This document shows positions 26,362-34,355 of a stretch of 64,000 bases of DNA, piece by piece (positions within the stretch are counted from its first letter, which is position 1; every line of letters begins with the position of its first letter). Source of the stretch: an uncultured Fluviicola sp. (GTDB lineage: Bacteria > Bacteroidota > Bacteroidia > Flavobacteriales > Crocinitomicaceae); contig NZ_CAMLDC010000005.1 of assembly GCF_946478805.1 (NCBI RefSeq), positions 1 through 64,000 on the forward strand. The letters run 5' to 3'. The notes beneath the pieces are model-generated. The model made no database searches and was not told the origin of the DNA. It was given only the letters and a program-made list of their open reading frames with translations. Both the position numbers and the translations under genes were made by a program.

Positions 26362-27645
26362 TTACTGCTCTACGATCGCTTCCTCCAAATACTTTCCAAG
26401 GAAATAAACATCCTCAAATGAATTATACAATGGAACGGGCGCCACACGAATCACATTCGGTTCCCTCCAATCCGCAACTACCCCTTTTTCAGAAATTGCA
26501 TCAAAAATTTGTTTTCCTTTTCCATGGACCAGGATCGACAACTGTGCTCCTCTGCGTTTCGGATCTTTCGGAGTAATGATTTCAAATCGGCCCTTATCGG
26601 CATGTTTTTCTGATAATCCGTCCAAAATAAATTCCAAATAACCGGTCAATAGGTCGCTTTTTGCTTTCAACCGATCCATTCCAACCTCATCAAAGATTTC
26701 CAGGGAAGCCCAATGAGCAGCCATTCCAAGTACCGGTGCATTACTCAATTGCCAACCTTCGGCACCTTCCATTGGAATAAAACCCGGTTCCATCTGAAAA
26801 CGGGTACTTTTATCATATCCCCACCATCCCGCAAATCGCGGAAGTGAAGCATTTTTTGCATGTTTTTCATGAACAAACATCCCGGAAACTCCGCCAGGAC
26901 TTGAATTCAAGTACTTGTAAGAACACCAGGCAGCAAAATCAACTCCCCAATCATGTAATTTAACCGGAATATTTCCCGCTGCATGTGCCAGATCAAACCC
27001 AACCATTGCACCTACTCCTTTACCCGCTTTGGTAATTGCTTCCATATCCAGCAATTGTCCGGTATAGTAATTCACCCCACCAAACATCACTAAAGCCAAA
27101 GAATCTCCCAGTTCCAAAATCTTCGCTAAGATATCCTCGTCTCTCAAAGTGTGTTCTCCTTCTCTCGGGAGCATTCCAACCAAATCCGTTTCCGGATCCA
27201 AACCGTGAAATCGGACTTGCGATTCCAATGCATACAGATCACTTGGAAATGCTTTCGCCTCACACAAGATTTTCGTTCTTGTTCCCTTGGGTTGATAAAA
27301 CGAAACCATCAACAAATGCAGGTTCGTGGTCAATGAATGTGTCACCACTACCTCTTTTGGTAATGCACCTACTATCTTTGCAGAAGCATCCGTCAGGAAT
27401 TCATGATACTTATACCACGGATTTGTTCCCAGGAAATGTCCTTCCACTCCCCACTTCGCCCAATCATCCAATTCAAGGTTCACTTTTTCGCGCACTGTCT
27501 TAGGTTGTAGACCCAAGGAGTTCCCAGTGAAATATCTCACAGGATTCTTAGTGAAAGTTGGAAAAAGGAAGCGGTCTCTATAAGACTTTAATGGATCAGA
27601 GGCATCCATTTGAGCCGCAAACTCGGGAGTAAATTCGTATTTCAT
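26362..27645 (-). CDS. kynU: kynureninase
   Basis: 427 residues, a PLP enzyme. It cleaves (3-hydroxy)kynurenine to (3-hydroxy)anthranilate and alanine. Visible are the N-terminal YFTGNSLGLQP motif, GFDLAHAAGNIPV, the PLP-binding Lys244 in WCSYKYLNSSPGG and the GWWGYD motif. It is first in the kynU-kmo gene pair, with a -7 box at 27692-27699. Tryptophan dioxygenase is not in the window. A cyclase-family hydrolase at 59348-60115 is a candidate for the formamidase step. Confidence 0.97.
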   Translation of the reverse strand: MKYEFTPEFAAQMDASDPLKSYRDRFLFPTFTKNPVRYFTGNSLGLQPKTVREKVNLELDDWAKWGVEGHFLGTNPWYKYHEFLTDASAKIVGALPKEVVVTHSLTTNLHLLMVSFYQPKGTRTKILCEAKAFPSDLYALESQVRFHGLDPETDLVGMLPREGEHTLRDEDILAKILELGDSLALVMFGGVNYYTGQLLDMEAITKAGKGVGAMVGFDLAHAAGNIPVKLHDWGVDFAAWCSYKYLNSSPGGVSGMFVHEKHAKNASLPRFAGWWGYDKSTRFQMEPGFIPMEGAEGWQLSNAPVLGMAAHWASLEIFDEVGMDRLKAKSDLLTGYLEFILDGLSEKHADKGRFEIITPKDPKRRGAQLSILVHGKGKQIFDAISEKGVVADWREPNVIRVAPVPLYNSFEDVYFLGKYLEEAIVEQ

Positions 27646-27691
27646 CTGATAAATCGATTGTTCTATAAGAGAACTGGTAAAAAATATGTTT

Positions 27692-27699
27692 CAAATATA
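27692..27699 (-). promoter_or_regulatory. -7 box TATATTTG of the kynU-kmo transcript
   Basis: Exact TAnnTTTG on the minus strand, 46 nt before the kynU ATG at 27645. No clear -33 element was seen. Confidence 0.5.
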
Positions 27700-27816
27700 A
27701 GAAAAAGCCAAAGGTTTTGAAGACTAAGTCGAGACAAAAGCCTGTGTGAAAAGACTTCGTGTAACTGATGGTAGGTTATGAAATATTCTATTAGGAATTC
27801 AATAATAAATTTAACG

Positions 27817-27846
27817 GACGTAATATTGCGGAATTACGTCAATTCC
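27817..27846. promoter_or_regulatory. overlapping inverted repeats between kynU and hemL
   Basis: The 358-nt gap between kynU and hemL has no gene. Besides the two -7 boxes it holds a perfect 8-bp inverted repeat (GACGTAAT at 27817-27824, ATTACGTC at 27833-27840). A second, GGAATT/AATTCC (27830-27835 and 27841-27846), shares bases with the first, so the two hairpins exclude each other. It could be an operator for a dimeric regulator. The rest of the gap shows nothing else I can support. Confidence 0.4.
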
Positions 27847-27971
27847 ACGAAATAGGTTGTTTTCTTTATTCACATGCATTTATTGTCTTCACCATCTCGA
27901 TTTAGAATTCCAATAATTATTTTCAATTCAAAAATTCCAACTATTCCTCACTAAATCTGCTCTTCGATTCG

Positions 27972-27979
27972 TAACTTTG
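27972..27979 (+). promoter_or_regulatory. hemL -7 box TAACTTTG
   Basis: Exact TAnnTTTG, 24 nt before the ATG at 28004. The TTG at 27977 that could extend the hemL frame lies inside this box and is therefore not the start. Confidence 0.6.
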
Positions 27980-28003
27980 CATCAAATTAAAATCTGCGTC
28001 ACA

Positions 28004-29311
28004 ATGACAACAAAACAACTCAACAGATCCAACTCGGAAGCTCTTTATGAAAAAGCGAAAAATTACTTTCCCGGTGGAGTAAATTCGCCGGTAAGAGCAT
28101 TCAAATCTGTAGAGGGTTCCCCACTCTTTATCAAAAAAGGAGATGGCGCTTTTATTTGGGATGAAGATGACAATGAGTTCATTGATTTTTGTGGAAGCTG
28201 GGGACCGCTTATTTTAGGCCACAATCATCCAAAAGTATATGCAGGAATCGTTGCTGCTCTGGGAAATGGTGCAAGTTTTGGCGCACCAACCCGTTTGGAA
28301 AACGAATTGGCCGAATTGATCCTTTCGAAGAATCCATTTATAGATAAGATCCGTTTTACAAGTTCCGGTACAGAAGCTGTCATGTCGGCAATTCGTTTGG
28401 CCAGAGGTTATACGGGAAGAAACAAGATCGTAAAATTCGAAGGTTGCTATCATGGACACAGCGATTCCTTATTGGTGAAAGCTGGTTCAGGTTTAGTCAC
28501 TTTCGGAAATACCTCCAGCGCTGGAGTCCCGGAAGCATTTGCAAATGAAACCCTCGTTTTACCCCTAAATGACCTGGAGGCGTTACACAGTTGTTTCGAG
28601 CAATTCGGAACTGAAATCGCTTGTGTTATTATTGAACCTATTCCGGCAAATAATGGCTTGCTTTTACAAGAGTTGAGTTTCTTAAAGGAACTTCGTGAAG
28701 CCTGTACCAAGAACGGATCCTTATTGTTCTTTGACGAAGTAATTTCAGGTTTCCGCGTAGCATTTTCCGGTGCTGCCGAATACTATGGAATTGCTCCTGA
28801 TTTGGTGACTTATGGAAAAATTATCGGCGGTGGTTTGCCTGTTGGAGCTTACGGGGCCAAAAAAGAAATCATGGCGTGCATTGCTCCTGATGGACCGGTT
28901 TACCAAGCCGGAACTTTATCCGGAAATCCGGTTGCAATGGCTGCAGGATTGGCACAACTGACCGAACTCAGCAAACCCGGTTTTTATGAAGACCAGGAAC
29001 GCAGAACCAAATTGTTTACGGATCGAATCAATTCCCATGCAACCGAAAAAGGATATGTTTTTGAATTGGTAACAATCGGTTCTATTTTCTGGATTTCCTT
29101 TGATAATTCGAAACACATTCATGCTGCAGAAGAGATCAACCCGGATATGACAGACTTCAAACACTTGCATAAAGCTTTATTGGAAGAAGGATTTTACATG
29201 GGGCCAAGCGGATATGAAGTCGGTTTCATTTCCCAGGCACATACCGATGAGATTTTGGCAAAAGCAGCAGGATTGTTTATTAGTGCCCTGGACAGAATTA
29301 TGAAGAACTGA
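28004..29311 (+). CDS. hemL: glutamate-1-semialdehyde 2,1-aminomutase
   Basis: 435 residues, normal for the family. It isomerises glutamate-1-semialdehyde to 5-aminolevulinate in the C5 route to heme, using PLP/PMP. Motifs are FPGGVNSPVRAF at the N-terminus, SSGTEAVMSAIRLARG (cofactor phosphate), FDEVISGFR and the PLP-binding Lys272 in TYGKIIGGGLPVG. The start at 28004 (MTTKQLNRSN) is chosen because the longer frame begins in the promoter. It is divergent from kynU. hemJ, another heme gene, is at 58 kb. Confidence 0.97.
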   Translation: MTTKQLNRSNSEALYEKAKNYFPGGVNSPVRAFKSVEGSPLFIKKGDGAFIWDEDDNEFIDFCGSWGPLILGHNHPKVYAGIVAALGNGASFGAPTRLENELAELILSKNPFIDKIRFTSSGTEAVMSAIRLARGYTGRNKIVKFEGCYHGHSDSLLVKAGSGLVTFGNTSSAGVPEAFANETLVLPLNDLEALHSCFEQFGTEIACVIIEPIPANNGLLLQELSFLKELREACTKNGSLLFFDEVISGFRVAFSGAAEYYGIAPDLVTYGKIIGGGLPVGAYGAKKEIMACIAPDGPVYQAGTLSGNPVAMAAGLAQLTELSKPGFYEDQERRTKLFTDRINSHATEKGYVFELVTIGSIFWISFDNSKHIHAAEEINPDMTDFKHLHKALLEEGFYMGPSGYEVGFISQAHTDEILAKAAGLFISALDRIMKN

Positions 29312-29348
29312 CGATTTTGCATTTTTAATTAATTGTATCTTTCGAATT

Positions 29349-29918
29349 ATGAAATCTGCACTAGAGAAAATGCCTATTGGAAGTTACTTTTACTTTCAGC
29401 ACGATTCTCTTTTCTATTTGTTCCAGTTATTGGAATACTCCAAAAATCAGATTCTTGTTCAACGTTTTTGGTCGACTACCAATGTTCCTTCCATGGAGAA
29501 ACTACACCAATTCGATATCAAAAGTGCCTGTTCGGAATTTGACGAACAATTTGATGAATTGGTAATCATTGGAAAAGAAGAAATTACTGCAGAACAGCAG
29601 CAAGAAATAATCCAATTTCTCAAGATTAAAGCGGGAAAAATTGCGCGCGACGCTGGGTTCCTAACCTTAAAAAGAGAAGCCATCGAAGCTTTTGAAAAAA
29701 AGGAATACCTTGAGGCCATCCGTTTGTTTTCACTTGCTGCACCTTATTCGAAGTACGATATCGAACTCTATGAAAAACGTGGGATTGCGTATCTGAAGTT
29801 GGGGCAATACTTTGATGCTTTAGCAGATTTTGAGTATTACCTTATGCACGATCCTGAAAGTGAACTTATAAAGGCAGCTCTTCAATCAGCGAAGAAAGAA
29901 ATCGCTAAGAAAAAATAA
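29349..29918 (+). CDS. TPR-containing cytoplasmic protein
   Basis: 189 residues without signal peptide. Residues about 115-175 contain two tetratricopeptide repeats (AIEAFEKKEYLEAIRLFSLA and YEKRGIAYLKLGQYFDALADFEY), followed by a Lys-rich end (SAKKEIAKKK). The first 100 residues are of unknown fold. It follows hemL by 37 nt on the same strand. TATCTTTC, one base off the -7 consensus, lies five nt before the start, so it may have its own promoter. Probably a protein-interaction adaptor; no partner is evident. Confidence 0.75.
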   Translation: MKSALEKMPIGSYFYFQHDSLFYLFQLLEYSKNQILVQRFWSTTNVPSMEKLHQFDIKSACSEFDEQFDELVIIGKEEITAEQQQEIIQFLKIKAGKIARDAGFLTLKREAIEAFEKKEYLEAIRLFSLAAPYSKYDIELYEKRGIAYLKLGQYFDALADFEYYLMHDPESELIKAALQSAKKEIAKKK

Positions 29919-30002
29919 TTAATAATTTAAACAGCTTTTACTTCCTCGTTTATCTATCCGATGTTGTTGTGTGGTTCGTCAAGTGCAACTTTTGCCCAGG
30001 AA

Positions 30003-30413
30003 TCAAAATTGACCTTTGTAAAGGTAAACCCCGCCCCAGCCGGTACATCCTGCTGGTTGGCCCGGACAGGTTTTTTCGGTAACGGTAATCTGGTTTTCAT
30101 CCCGTTTAATGGTAAGGAAAATACAGGCTTTGATCTTATAGGTATAGGTTTTTTCCTTGGCTTTGATTCCGGAAATGTTCAATCCTTCAGGGCAGTTTTC
30201 TTCTGTTTCCGCAGAAGGGTAGAAAGTGAAACCGTCTCCCCGCGTTTTCCAGTCGGCATCGAAATCCCTGAATTCAGAAGCGGGAAGAAAATAGATACTG
30301 GCACCATCTGCCCTTTCATAGACGAAAGGCTGCGGAATATGGTTCGTGGTATCACGTTGTGCCATCCCGGGTACAGTAAGTAAGAAGAGTAACAAGAAGA
30401 GCAGGTTTTTCAT
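30003..30413 (-). CDS. small secreted protein, unknown
   Basis: 136 residues with a signal peptide (MKNLLFLLLFLLTVPGMAQ). The mature part contains three cysteines and a Gly-rich end (GQPAGCTGWGGVYLYKGQF). No family is recognised. A 140-residue frame on the plus strand overlaps it, but lacks a good start and looks like a shadow. The signal peptide makes this strand the more credible one. Confidence 0.6.
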   Translation of the reverse strand: MKNLLFLLLFLLTVPGMAQRDTTNHIPQPFVYERADGASIYFLPASEFRDFDADWKTRGDGFTFYPSAETEENCPEGLNISGIKAKEKTYTYKIKACIFLTIKRDENQITVTEKTCPGQPAGCTGWGGVYLYKGQF

Positions 30414-30529
30414 CAGAGTGTTTTGACGAAGGTAATGGAATTTTTACTTAGGTTACAGCGGTTTTGAGCGGAATATCCCTGGAACCTGGATGCTTATCTT
30501 TCACAATATAATTGGGGTCAAAAGACAAA

Positions 30530-30567
30530 ACTAAAAGAGTCAGGACAAAATGTTTGCCCTGACTCTT
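30530..30567 (-). terminator. intrinsic terminator of the metF transcript
   Basis: Perfect 10-bp stem AAGAGTCAGG/CCTGACTCTT (30558-30567 with 30535-30544), followed on the minus strand by TTAGTTTTG. It lies 28 bases past the stop codon at 30595. Confidence 0.8.
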
Positions 30568-30594
30568 GTTTCTAAAAGTCTTGACTATTTTAAA

Positions 30595-31140
30595 TTACAT
30601 CCAGCTTTTCTGAACGCGTTTAGCCAATTTTTTACGAAATTTTCTCAGCACTTTATCCCGGGAACCTGCTCCGCCAATTTTCAACAAATCGGCATAAACC
30701 AATTTTCCGTCGCGGTAAAAGTGAAATTCAAAGGTTACTGAAACAATATCTTCTTTATAGATTGGAAACAAATTATCCGCTGCCAGATCTTCCGCCAGGG
30801 TCATATTTCCGGTTGAAGGTCTGAATCGATTGTCGAAACCGCGCACTGAAACCAACATCAAGGTGTTGATTCCTTTTGCTTTCAATAACTGAGCCAAGGA
30901 ATCAGTCATTAAAACTTGCGGATCTCCGCCCGCCTTCAGCACATTCAGTGAAACCGAGTTTTTAACCTTGGATCTTGAAAGTACGTCGGAAACCGCAATT
31001 TCCAATGAAAACTGGTCCGACTCTTTGTCCAAATGACTTACAACCAGGGCATTGTTTAGTTTCAAAGGTTGAAATTTTGCTTGTGCAAATCCCAACAGAC
31101 AAACGCTTGAAAACAGAAAACTTACAAGTGATTTTTTCAT
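30595..31140 (-). CDS. secreted protein of unknown function, co-transcribed with metF
   Basis: 181 residues. It has a signal peptide (MKKSLVSFLFSSVCLLGFAQA). The mature part is a soluble, mixed alpha/beta protein with a basic C-terminus (KVLRKFRKKLAKRVQKSWM). No family is recognised. Its start follows the metF stop by 2 nt, so both are made from one mRNA, which ends at the terminator 30530-30567. A functional link to folate metabolism is not implied by its sequence. Confidence 0.72.
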   Translation of the reverse strand: MKKSLVSFLFSSVCLLGFAQAKFQPLKLNNALVVSHLDKESDQFSLEIAVSDVLSRSKVKNSVSLNVLKAGGDPQVLMTDSLAQLLKAKGINTLMLVSVRGFDNRFRPSTGNMTLAEDLAADNLFPIYKEDIVSVTFEFHFYRDGKLVYADLLKIGGAGSRDKVLRKFRKKLAKRVQKSWM

Positions 31141-31142
31141 AG

Positions 31143-32093
31143 TTAGAATATTTTCTCCGCTATCGTCTTAACGCTATCAGAGGTTGACATAGTATAATAA
31201 TGGATTCCGGGCACGTTTGCTTTCTTAAGCTCTTGTGATTGGTAGATTCCCCATTCAACGCCCACTTCAAACACATCCTTGTTGGTTTTGCATTTGATCA
31301 GGTCTTTGCTCAATTCTTCCGGAAGATCGATATGGAACACTTTCGGCAAAAAGGAAATATGGTTCAAAGTGGTAATCGGCTTGATTCCCGGAATAATCGG
31401 AACCGTAATTCCAATCGCACGGCAAGCGTCCACGAATTCAAAATACTTCTGATTGTTGAAGAACATCTGAGTCACGATGTATTCCGCTCCTGCATCCACT
31501 TTTGCTTTCAGGTAATGCAGATCCGTACTCAGGTTCATCGCTTCGAAGTGCTTCTCAGGATAACCTGCTGCCCCGATACAGAAATCGGTTGGAGCCAATT
31601 GGATATCATCTACCAGGTAATTCCCTTTATTCATTTCTGAAATCTGGTTGATTAACTCGACGGCATATTTGTGTCCTTCCGGATCCGGTTTGAACATGGA
31701 TTCTGTTTTAATGGAGTCTCCGCGCAAAGCCAATACATTGTCAATCCCGAGGAATTGCAAGTCAATCAATGCATTTTCGGTTTCTTCCTGGGAGAATCCT
31801 CCACAAATCAGGTGTGGAACTGCATCTACATAATACTTATTCATGATTGCCGCACAAATTCCAACCGTTCCCGGTCTTTTTCGGATTGCAATCTTTTCGA
31901 GCAGTCCTTTTTCGCGCTCTTTGTAGATGAATTCTTCACGATGGTAAGTAACATTGATGTATTTCGGTTTGAATTCCATCAAGGGGTCAATTCCATCGTA
32001 AATGGATTGAATATTCGCTCCTTTTAACGGAGGGAGAATTTCAAATGAAAATAGCGTGTCGTTCGCCGTGTTTAAATGATCGATAACTTTCAT
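31143..32093 (-). CDS. metF: methylenetetrahydrofolate reductase
   Basis: 316 residues, as for bacterial MetF. It reduces 5,10-methylene-THF to 5-methyl-THF with FAD, providing the methyl group for methionine synthesis. Visible are the N-terminal FEILPP motif, FKPKYINVTYHRE, LRGDS, the FCIGAAGYPEKH motif and a C-terminal VPIIPGIKPITTLNH segment. The promoter box is at 32126-32133. It is first in a two-gene operon with a secreted hypothetical. gcvP feeds the same folate pool. Confidence 0.97.
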   Translation of the reverse strand: MKVIDHLNTANDTLFSFEILPPLKGANIQSIYDGIDPLMEFKPKYINVTYHREEFIYKEREKGLLEKIAIRKRPGTVGICAAIMNKYYVDAVPHLICGGFSQEETENALIDLQFLGIDNVLALRGDSIKTESMFKPDPEGHKYAVELINQISEMNKGNYLVDDIQLAPTDFCIGAAGYPEKHFEAMNLSTDLHYLKAKVDAGAEYIVTQMFFNNQKYFEFVDACRAIGITVPIIPGIKPITTLNHISFLPKVFHIDLPEELSKDLIKCKTNKDVFEVGVEWGIYQSQELKKANVPGIHYYTMSTSDSVKTIAEKIF

Positions 32094-32125
32094 GCCTTCA
32101 GAGAGGATAACTTATAATTCGTCGT

Positions 32126-32133
32126 CAAAGATA
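32126..32133 (-). promoter_or_regulatory. metF -7 box TATCTTTG
   Basis: Exact TAnnTTTG on the minus strand, 32 nt before the metF start. The leader is too short for a SAM riboswitch. Confidence 0.55.
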
Positions 32134-32232
32134 CATGAAATCTTATCTTAAGTGCCTATTTCAGTAAAATTCCCGTTTGGCAAATAATGTTAAAAAGAAC
32201 TTATTTATGAAACAAAATCGAAATGTGTCCGT

Positions 32233-32240
32233 TATCTTTG
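32233..32240 (+). promoter_or_regulatory. -7 box TATCTTTG for an orphan plus-strand transcript
   Basis: Exact TAnnTTTG on the plus strand. No protein gene follows on this strand until 34356, but a hairpin-terminator module begins about 90 nt downstream (32335-32372). Confidence 0.55.
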
Positions 32241-32244
32241 TATA

Positions 32245-32372
32245 CGCTAACGTCAGAAACAGATAAATACTTTGGTACGTTATTTGTTATGACTTTAGAG
32301 GTTAGTTTTCATAAGTAGTAGTAGTTTAGGTTGGAACAAGAGAGGAGCGCCTGCTTCTCTCTTGTTGTTTTT
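32245..32372 (+). ncRNA. candidate small RNA, copy 1
   Basis: A ~128-nt predicted transcript runs from a -7 box (32233-32240) to a strong terminator. It contains ATAAGTAGTAGTAGTTTAGG at 32311-32330, which recurs in copy 2. A 14-bp hairpin follows (32335-32348 with 32353-32366, one G-U), then GTTTTT. A 9-codon open frame (ATG at 32289) stops exactly at the first TAG of the repeated motif and could be a leader peptide. Both neighbouring genes are on the minus strand, so the terminator belongs to neither. Unknown function. Confidence 0.6.
32335..32372 (+). terminator. orphan plus-strand terminator 1
   Basis: 14-bp stem beginning AACAAGAGAG and ending CTCTCTTGTT with a 4-nt loop and a T-rich tail. 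No plus-strand protein gene lies upstream of it for about 2.1 kb. Confidence 0.85.
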
Positions 32373-32514
32373 AGGAACTTTGGTTTTTGCAAAATTTCCC
32401 TACAAGTTGCTCAACGACTTCTCCTACAAATCAGCAAACACCCAATCTTTCGAACCCGAGTTTTCAAAACTTCTTTCCGGATAAATTCCTTGATGCGTTA
32501 AAAGACGTTAATTA

Positions 32515-32633
32515 TATACTTCACATGTACCAAAACGAAAATACCTGCGTTAGAAGAGTATAAGTAGTAGTAGTTAGGTTTAGTTTAGGTAGCGTGTGAA
32601 GAGAGACTTATTTCCGGTCTCTCTTCTTTTTTT
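32515..32633 (+). ncRNA. candidate small RNA, copy 2
   Basis: The module ATAAGTAGTAGTAG (32560-32573), followed by TTTAGGT-type bases and a 10-bp GAAGAGAGAC/GTCTCTCTTC hairpin (32598-32607 with 32617-32626) and seven T, repeats the architecture of copy 1. The 5' end is uncertain: only a weak box (TATACTTC at 32515-32522, with TTG at 32490) is visible. A 12-codon frame (ATG at 32525) ends in a TAA that overlaps the start of the shared motif. Function unknown. Confidence 0.5.
32598..32633 (+). terminator. orphan plus-strand terminator 2
   Basis: Perfect 10-bp stem with a 9-nt loop and seven T. It points away from both flanking genes, as does terminator 1. Confidence 0.9.
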
Positions 32634-32650
32634 GCAAAAGTTTAAAAAAC

Positions 32651-32719
32651 GTTCAAAAGGGCTTAAAGAACCTGGAGTCCACTGTCGTAAAAACTATTGA
32701 ACTCTTTGAACTTTTGAAC
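32651..32719. repeat. GTTCAAAAG inverted repeat
   Basis: GTTCAAAAG at 32651-32659 pairs perfectly with CTTTTGAAC at 32711-32719. Related GTTCAAAG arms flank the palindrome near 44.3 kb and a similar sequence occurs at 63617-63630, suggesting a dispersed intergenic repeat. Confidence 0.45.
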
Positions 32720-32724
32720 CTTTT

Positions 32725-34233
32725 CTATTCCTTCACCAATGCTCCCGATAAATCCACCAAATACGATTCATTGTTCCCCAGATTTTCCCAGACCAATTTG
32801 ATCCGTTTACTATTGATGTAATCGACACGATAGGAAATTCCCAGGTTTTCAAAGAAATGCTGATCCAATTCCTTGAAGGGAAGATTGCCGAATTCAGGGT
32901 TGGACGGAACTTTATTTCCCGGTAAAACAATCAGGTATTCCCCTATGTTAATTTTCCATTCGGCCAATGACTTTGCTTCCAGGTATTTGGTGTAAACGGG
33001 TTCTTTCTTATTGTTTTGAAATACCACAAGCAATACCATACGATCAGTTTCATTGTGAAGCTCCACAGCAATTTGTCCCGGTTTCTTGTCCAGATCTTTG
33101 GTCTTCACATAAGGTTTGCTGAATGGTTTTCCCTGGCTGAAAAATTTGGTGTACGGAACAGAATCATTGTTCCCCCAGTTTTGATATAATTTGCGGAACA
33201 ATTCGTTATTCCAATCGCGCTTTGTAACCAGGTCAATTCCAACGAATGGAAGATTGGAATCCAATTGCGCATCTTCAACCATGCGTTCCTCGCTTTTGAT
33301 TTCCGTAATCAGGGAGTCAAGTTTCAATCGCTCTTCCTTACTGAATTGCATATAAGCTGTTTGTTCCTGGAGTGTATCTGTTTCGGGATCCGCTTCAACA
33401 AAGAACAAGGCGACAATTCCTGCACAGCACAGCAACAGAACAACTATGACTAAACTCAGGCGCAGCCAGGAAACACGCGTGGATTCCACCACGATCTTTC
33501 CTTTTTTAACATCTGTCCCAAAAGTGCTCAATTGCTTTTTGTGCTCAGCTGTAAATTGGATTTCCAATAGCTTATTGGTCAGATACATCAGGAATCGTGT
33601 AGAACTTTTCGGATGGTAAGCCAAACTCATGAAAAATTCCAGCAACTGGGTCTTTACACGATAATGATTGACATTCAATAAGTTCAAAGCAGTAATCATT
33701 GGTGCAGTTAGGAATGAATCCACCATTCGATGCAGATCAGTGTCTTTTTTCGCTTTATTGGTTGCCAGGTTCAATTCTTCCTTTTGCTTGAAAATCCAAT
33801 CCGACAAAGAGTCTTGAACCAGGTTTTGCTGATAATCTGGTAACAAAACCGAATAACTCATGAAAAAATGAACGTTTTTTTCGGAAAGAGAAGAAAATTG
33901 ATCCGTAAATATCGGGAACAGGTAGAGTTCGATGAAAATTTTGTATTCTTCAAAAAGAGCGTGTTCCTGAAGTTTGGAAGAATCGATAAAAAGCTCCGAA
34001 AATTCCCCTTTTTTGAGTGTGCGGCTCAGACTCGCATTTTCTTCTGTCCATGAGGCAAAAATGATTCCTTTCGGGTTGGAACAAATGCCCAAAAACTGCG
34101 CCTGATCAATTTCCGAAGCATCCGGGAAAAGGTTTTTAAATGTTTCTAAAAACTCCTCTTTTTGATCTTCGGAAAGCGGGAACTGGAGATTCGGATTTTC
34201 TTTTTTTACAGCACCTAATTGGAGATACTTCAT
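32725..34233 (-). CDS. unknown protein with one central membrane helix
   Basis: 502 residues. The first ~250 residues are predicted cytoplasmic and mostly helical (FKNLFPDASEIDQAQFLG near the start). A single transmembrane helix lies at about 255-278 (SLVIVVLLLCCAGIVALFFV), and the C-terminal ~220 residues are probably periplasmic (no Cys; GQIAVELHNETDRMVLLVVF and a KRIKLVWENLG end). There is no signal peptide and no known catalytic motif. I do not recognise a family. It is a monocistronic minus-strand gene; its 3' end reaches the repeat region at 32.65-32.72 kb. Confidence 0.75.
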   Translation of the reverse strand: MKYLQLGAVKKENPNLQFPLSEDQKEEFLETFKNLFPDASEIDQAQFLGICSNPKGIIFASWTEENASLSRTLKKGEFSELFIDSSKLQEHALFEEYKIFIELYLFPIFTDQFSSLSEKNVHFFMSYSVLLPDYQQNLVQDSLSDWIFKQKEELNLATNKAKKDTDLHRMVDSFLTAPMITALNLLNVNHYRVKTQLLEFFMSLAYHPKSSTRFLMYLTNKLLEIQFTAEHKKQLSTFGTDVKKGKIVVESTRVSWLRLSLVIVVLLLCCAGIVALFFVEADPETDTLQEQTAYMQFSKEERLKLDSLITEIKSEERMVEDAQLDSNLPFVGIDLVTKRDWNNELFRKLYQNWGNNDSVPYTKFFSQGKPFSKPYVKTKDLDKKPGQIAVELHNETDRMVLLVVFQNNKKEPVYTKYLEAKSLAEWKINIGEYLIVLPGNKVPSNPEFGNLPFKELDQHFFENLGISYRVDYINSKRIKLVWENLGNNESYLVDLSGALVKE

Positions 34234-34355
34234 GTTGATTAATTGATGGATTGAAAATACTACTTTTTAAACAATTAAACCTTCGCCTGTAAAACTTATC
34301 CAAATAATTGGAAATCAATAGATATTCTTCTAGATTTAGACTCAAAACCAGTACT

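Noticed and set aside
27977..28003. Longer hemL frame from TTG at 27977 (and similar TTG starts at 38722 and 54155)
   Set aside because: All three TTG codons are the last bases of exact TAnnTTTG boxes, so they are promoter DNA; the later ATGs give the known N-terminus or a clean signal peptide.
29961..30383. 140-residue plus-strand frame
   Set aside because: It lies opposite the signal-peptide-bearing minus-strand gene at 30003-30413 and shows no own features.
32094..32133. SAM riboswitch in front of metF
   Set aside because: Only about 32 nt lie between the -7 box and the ATG.
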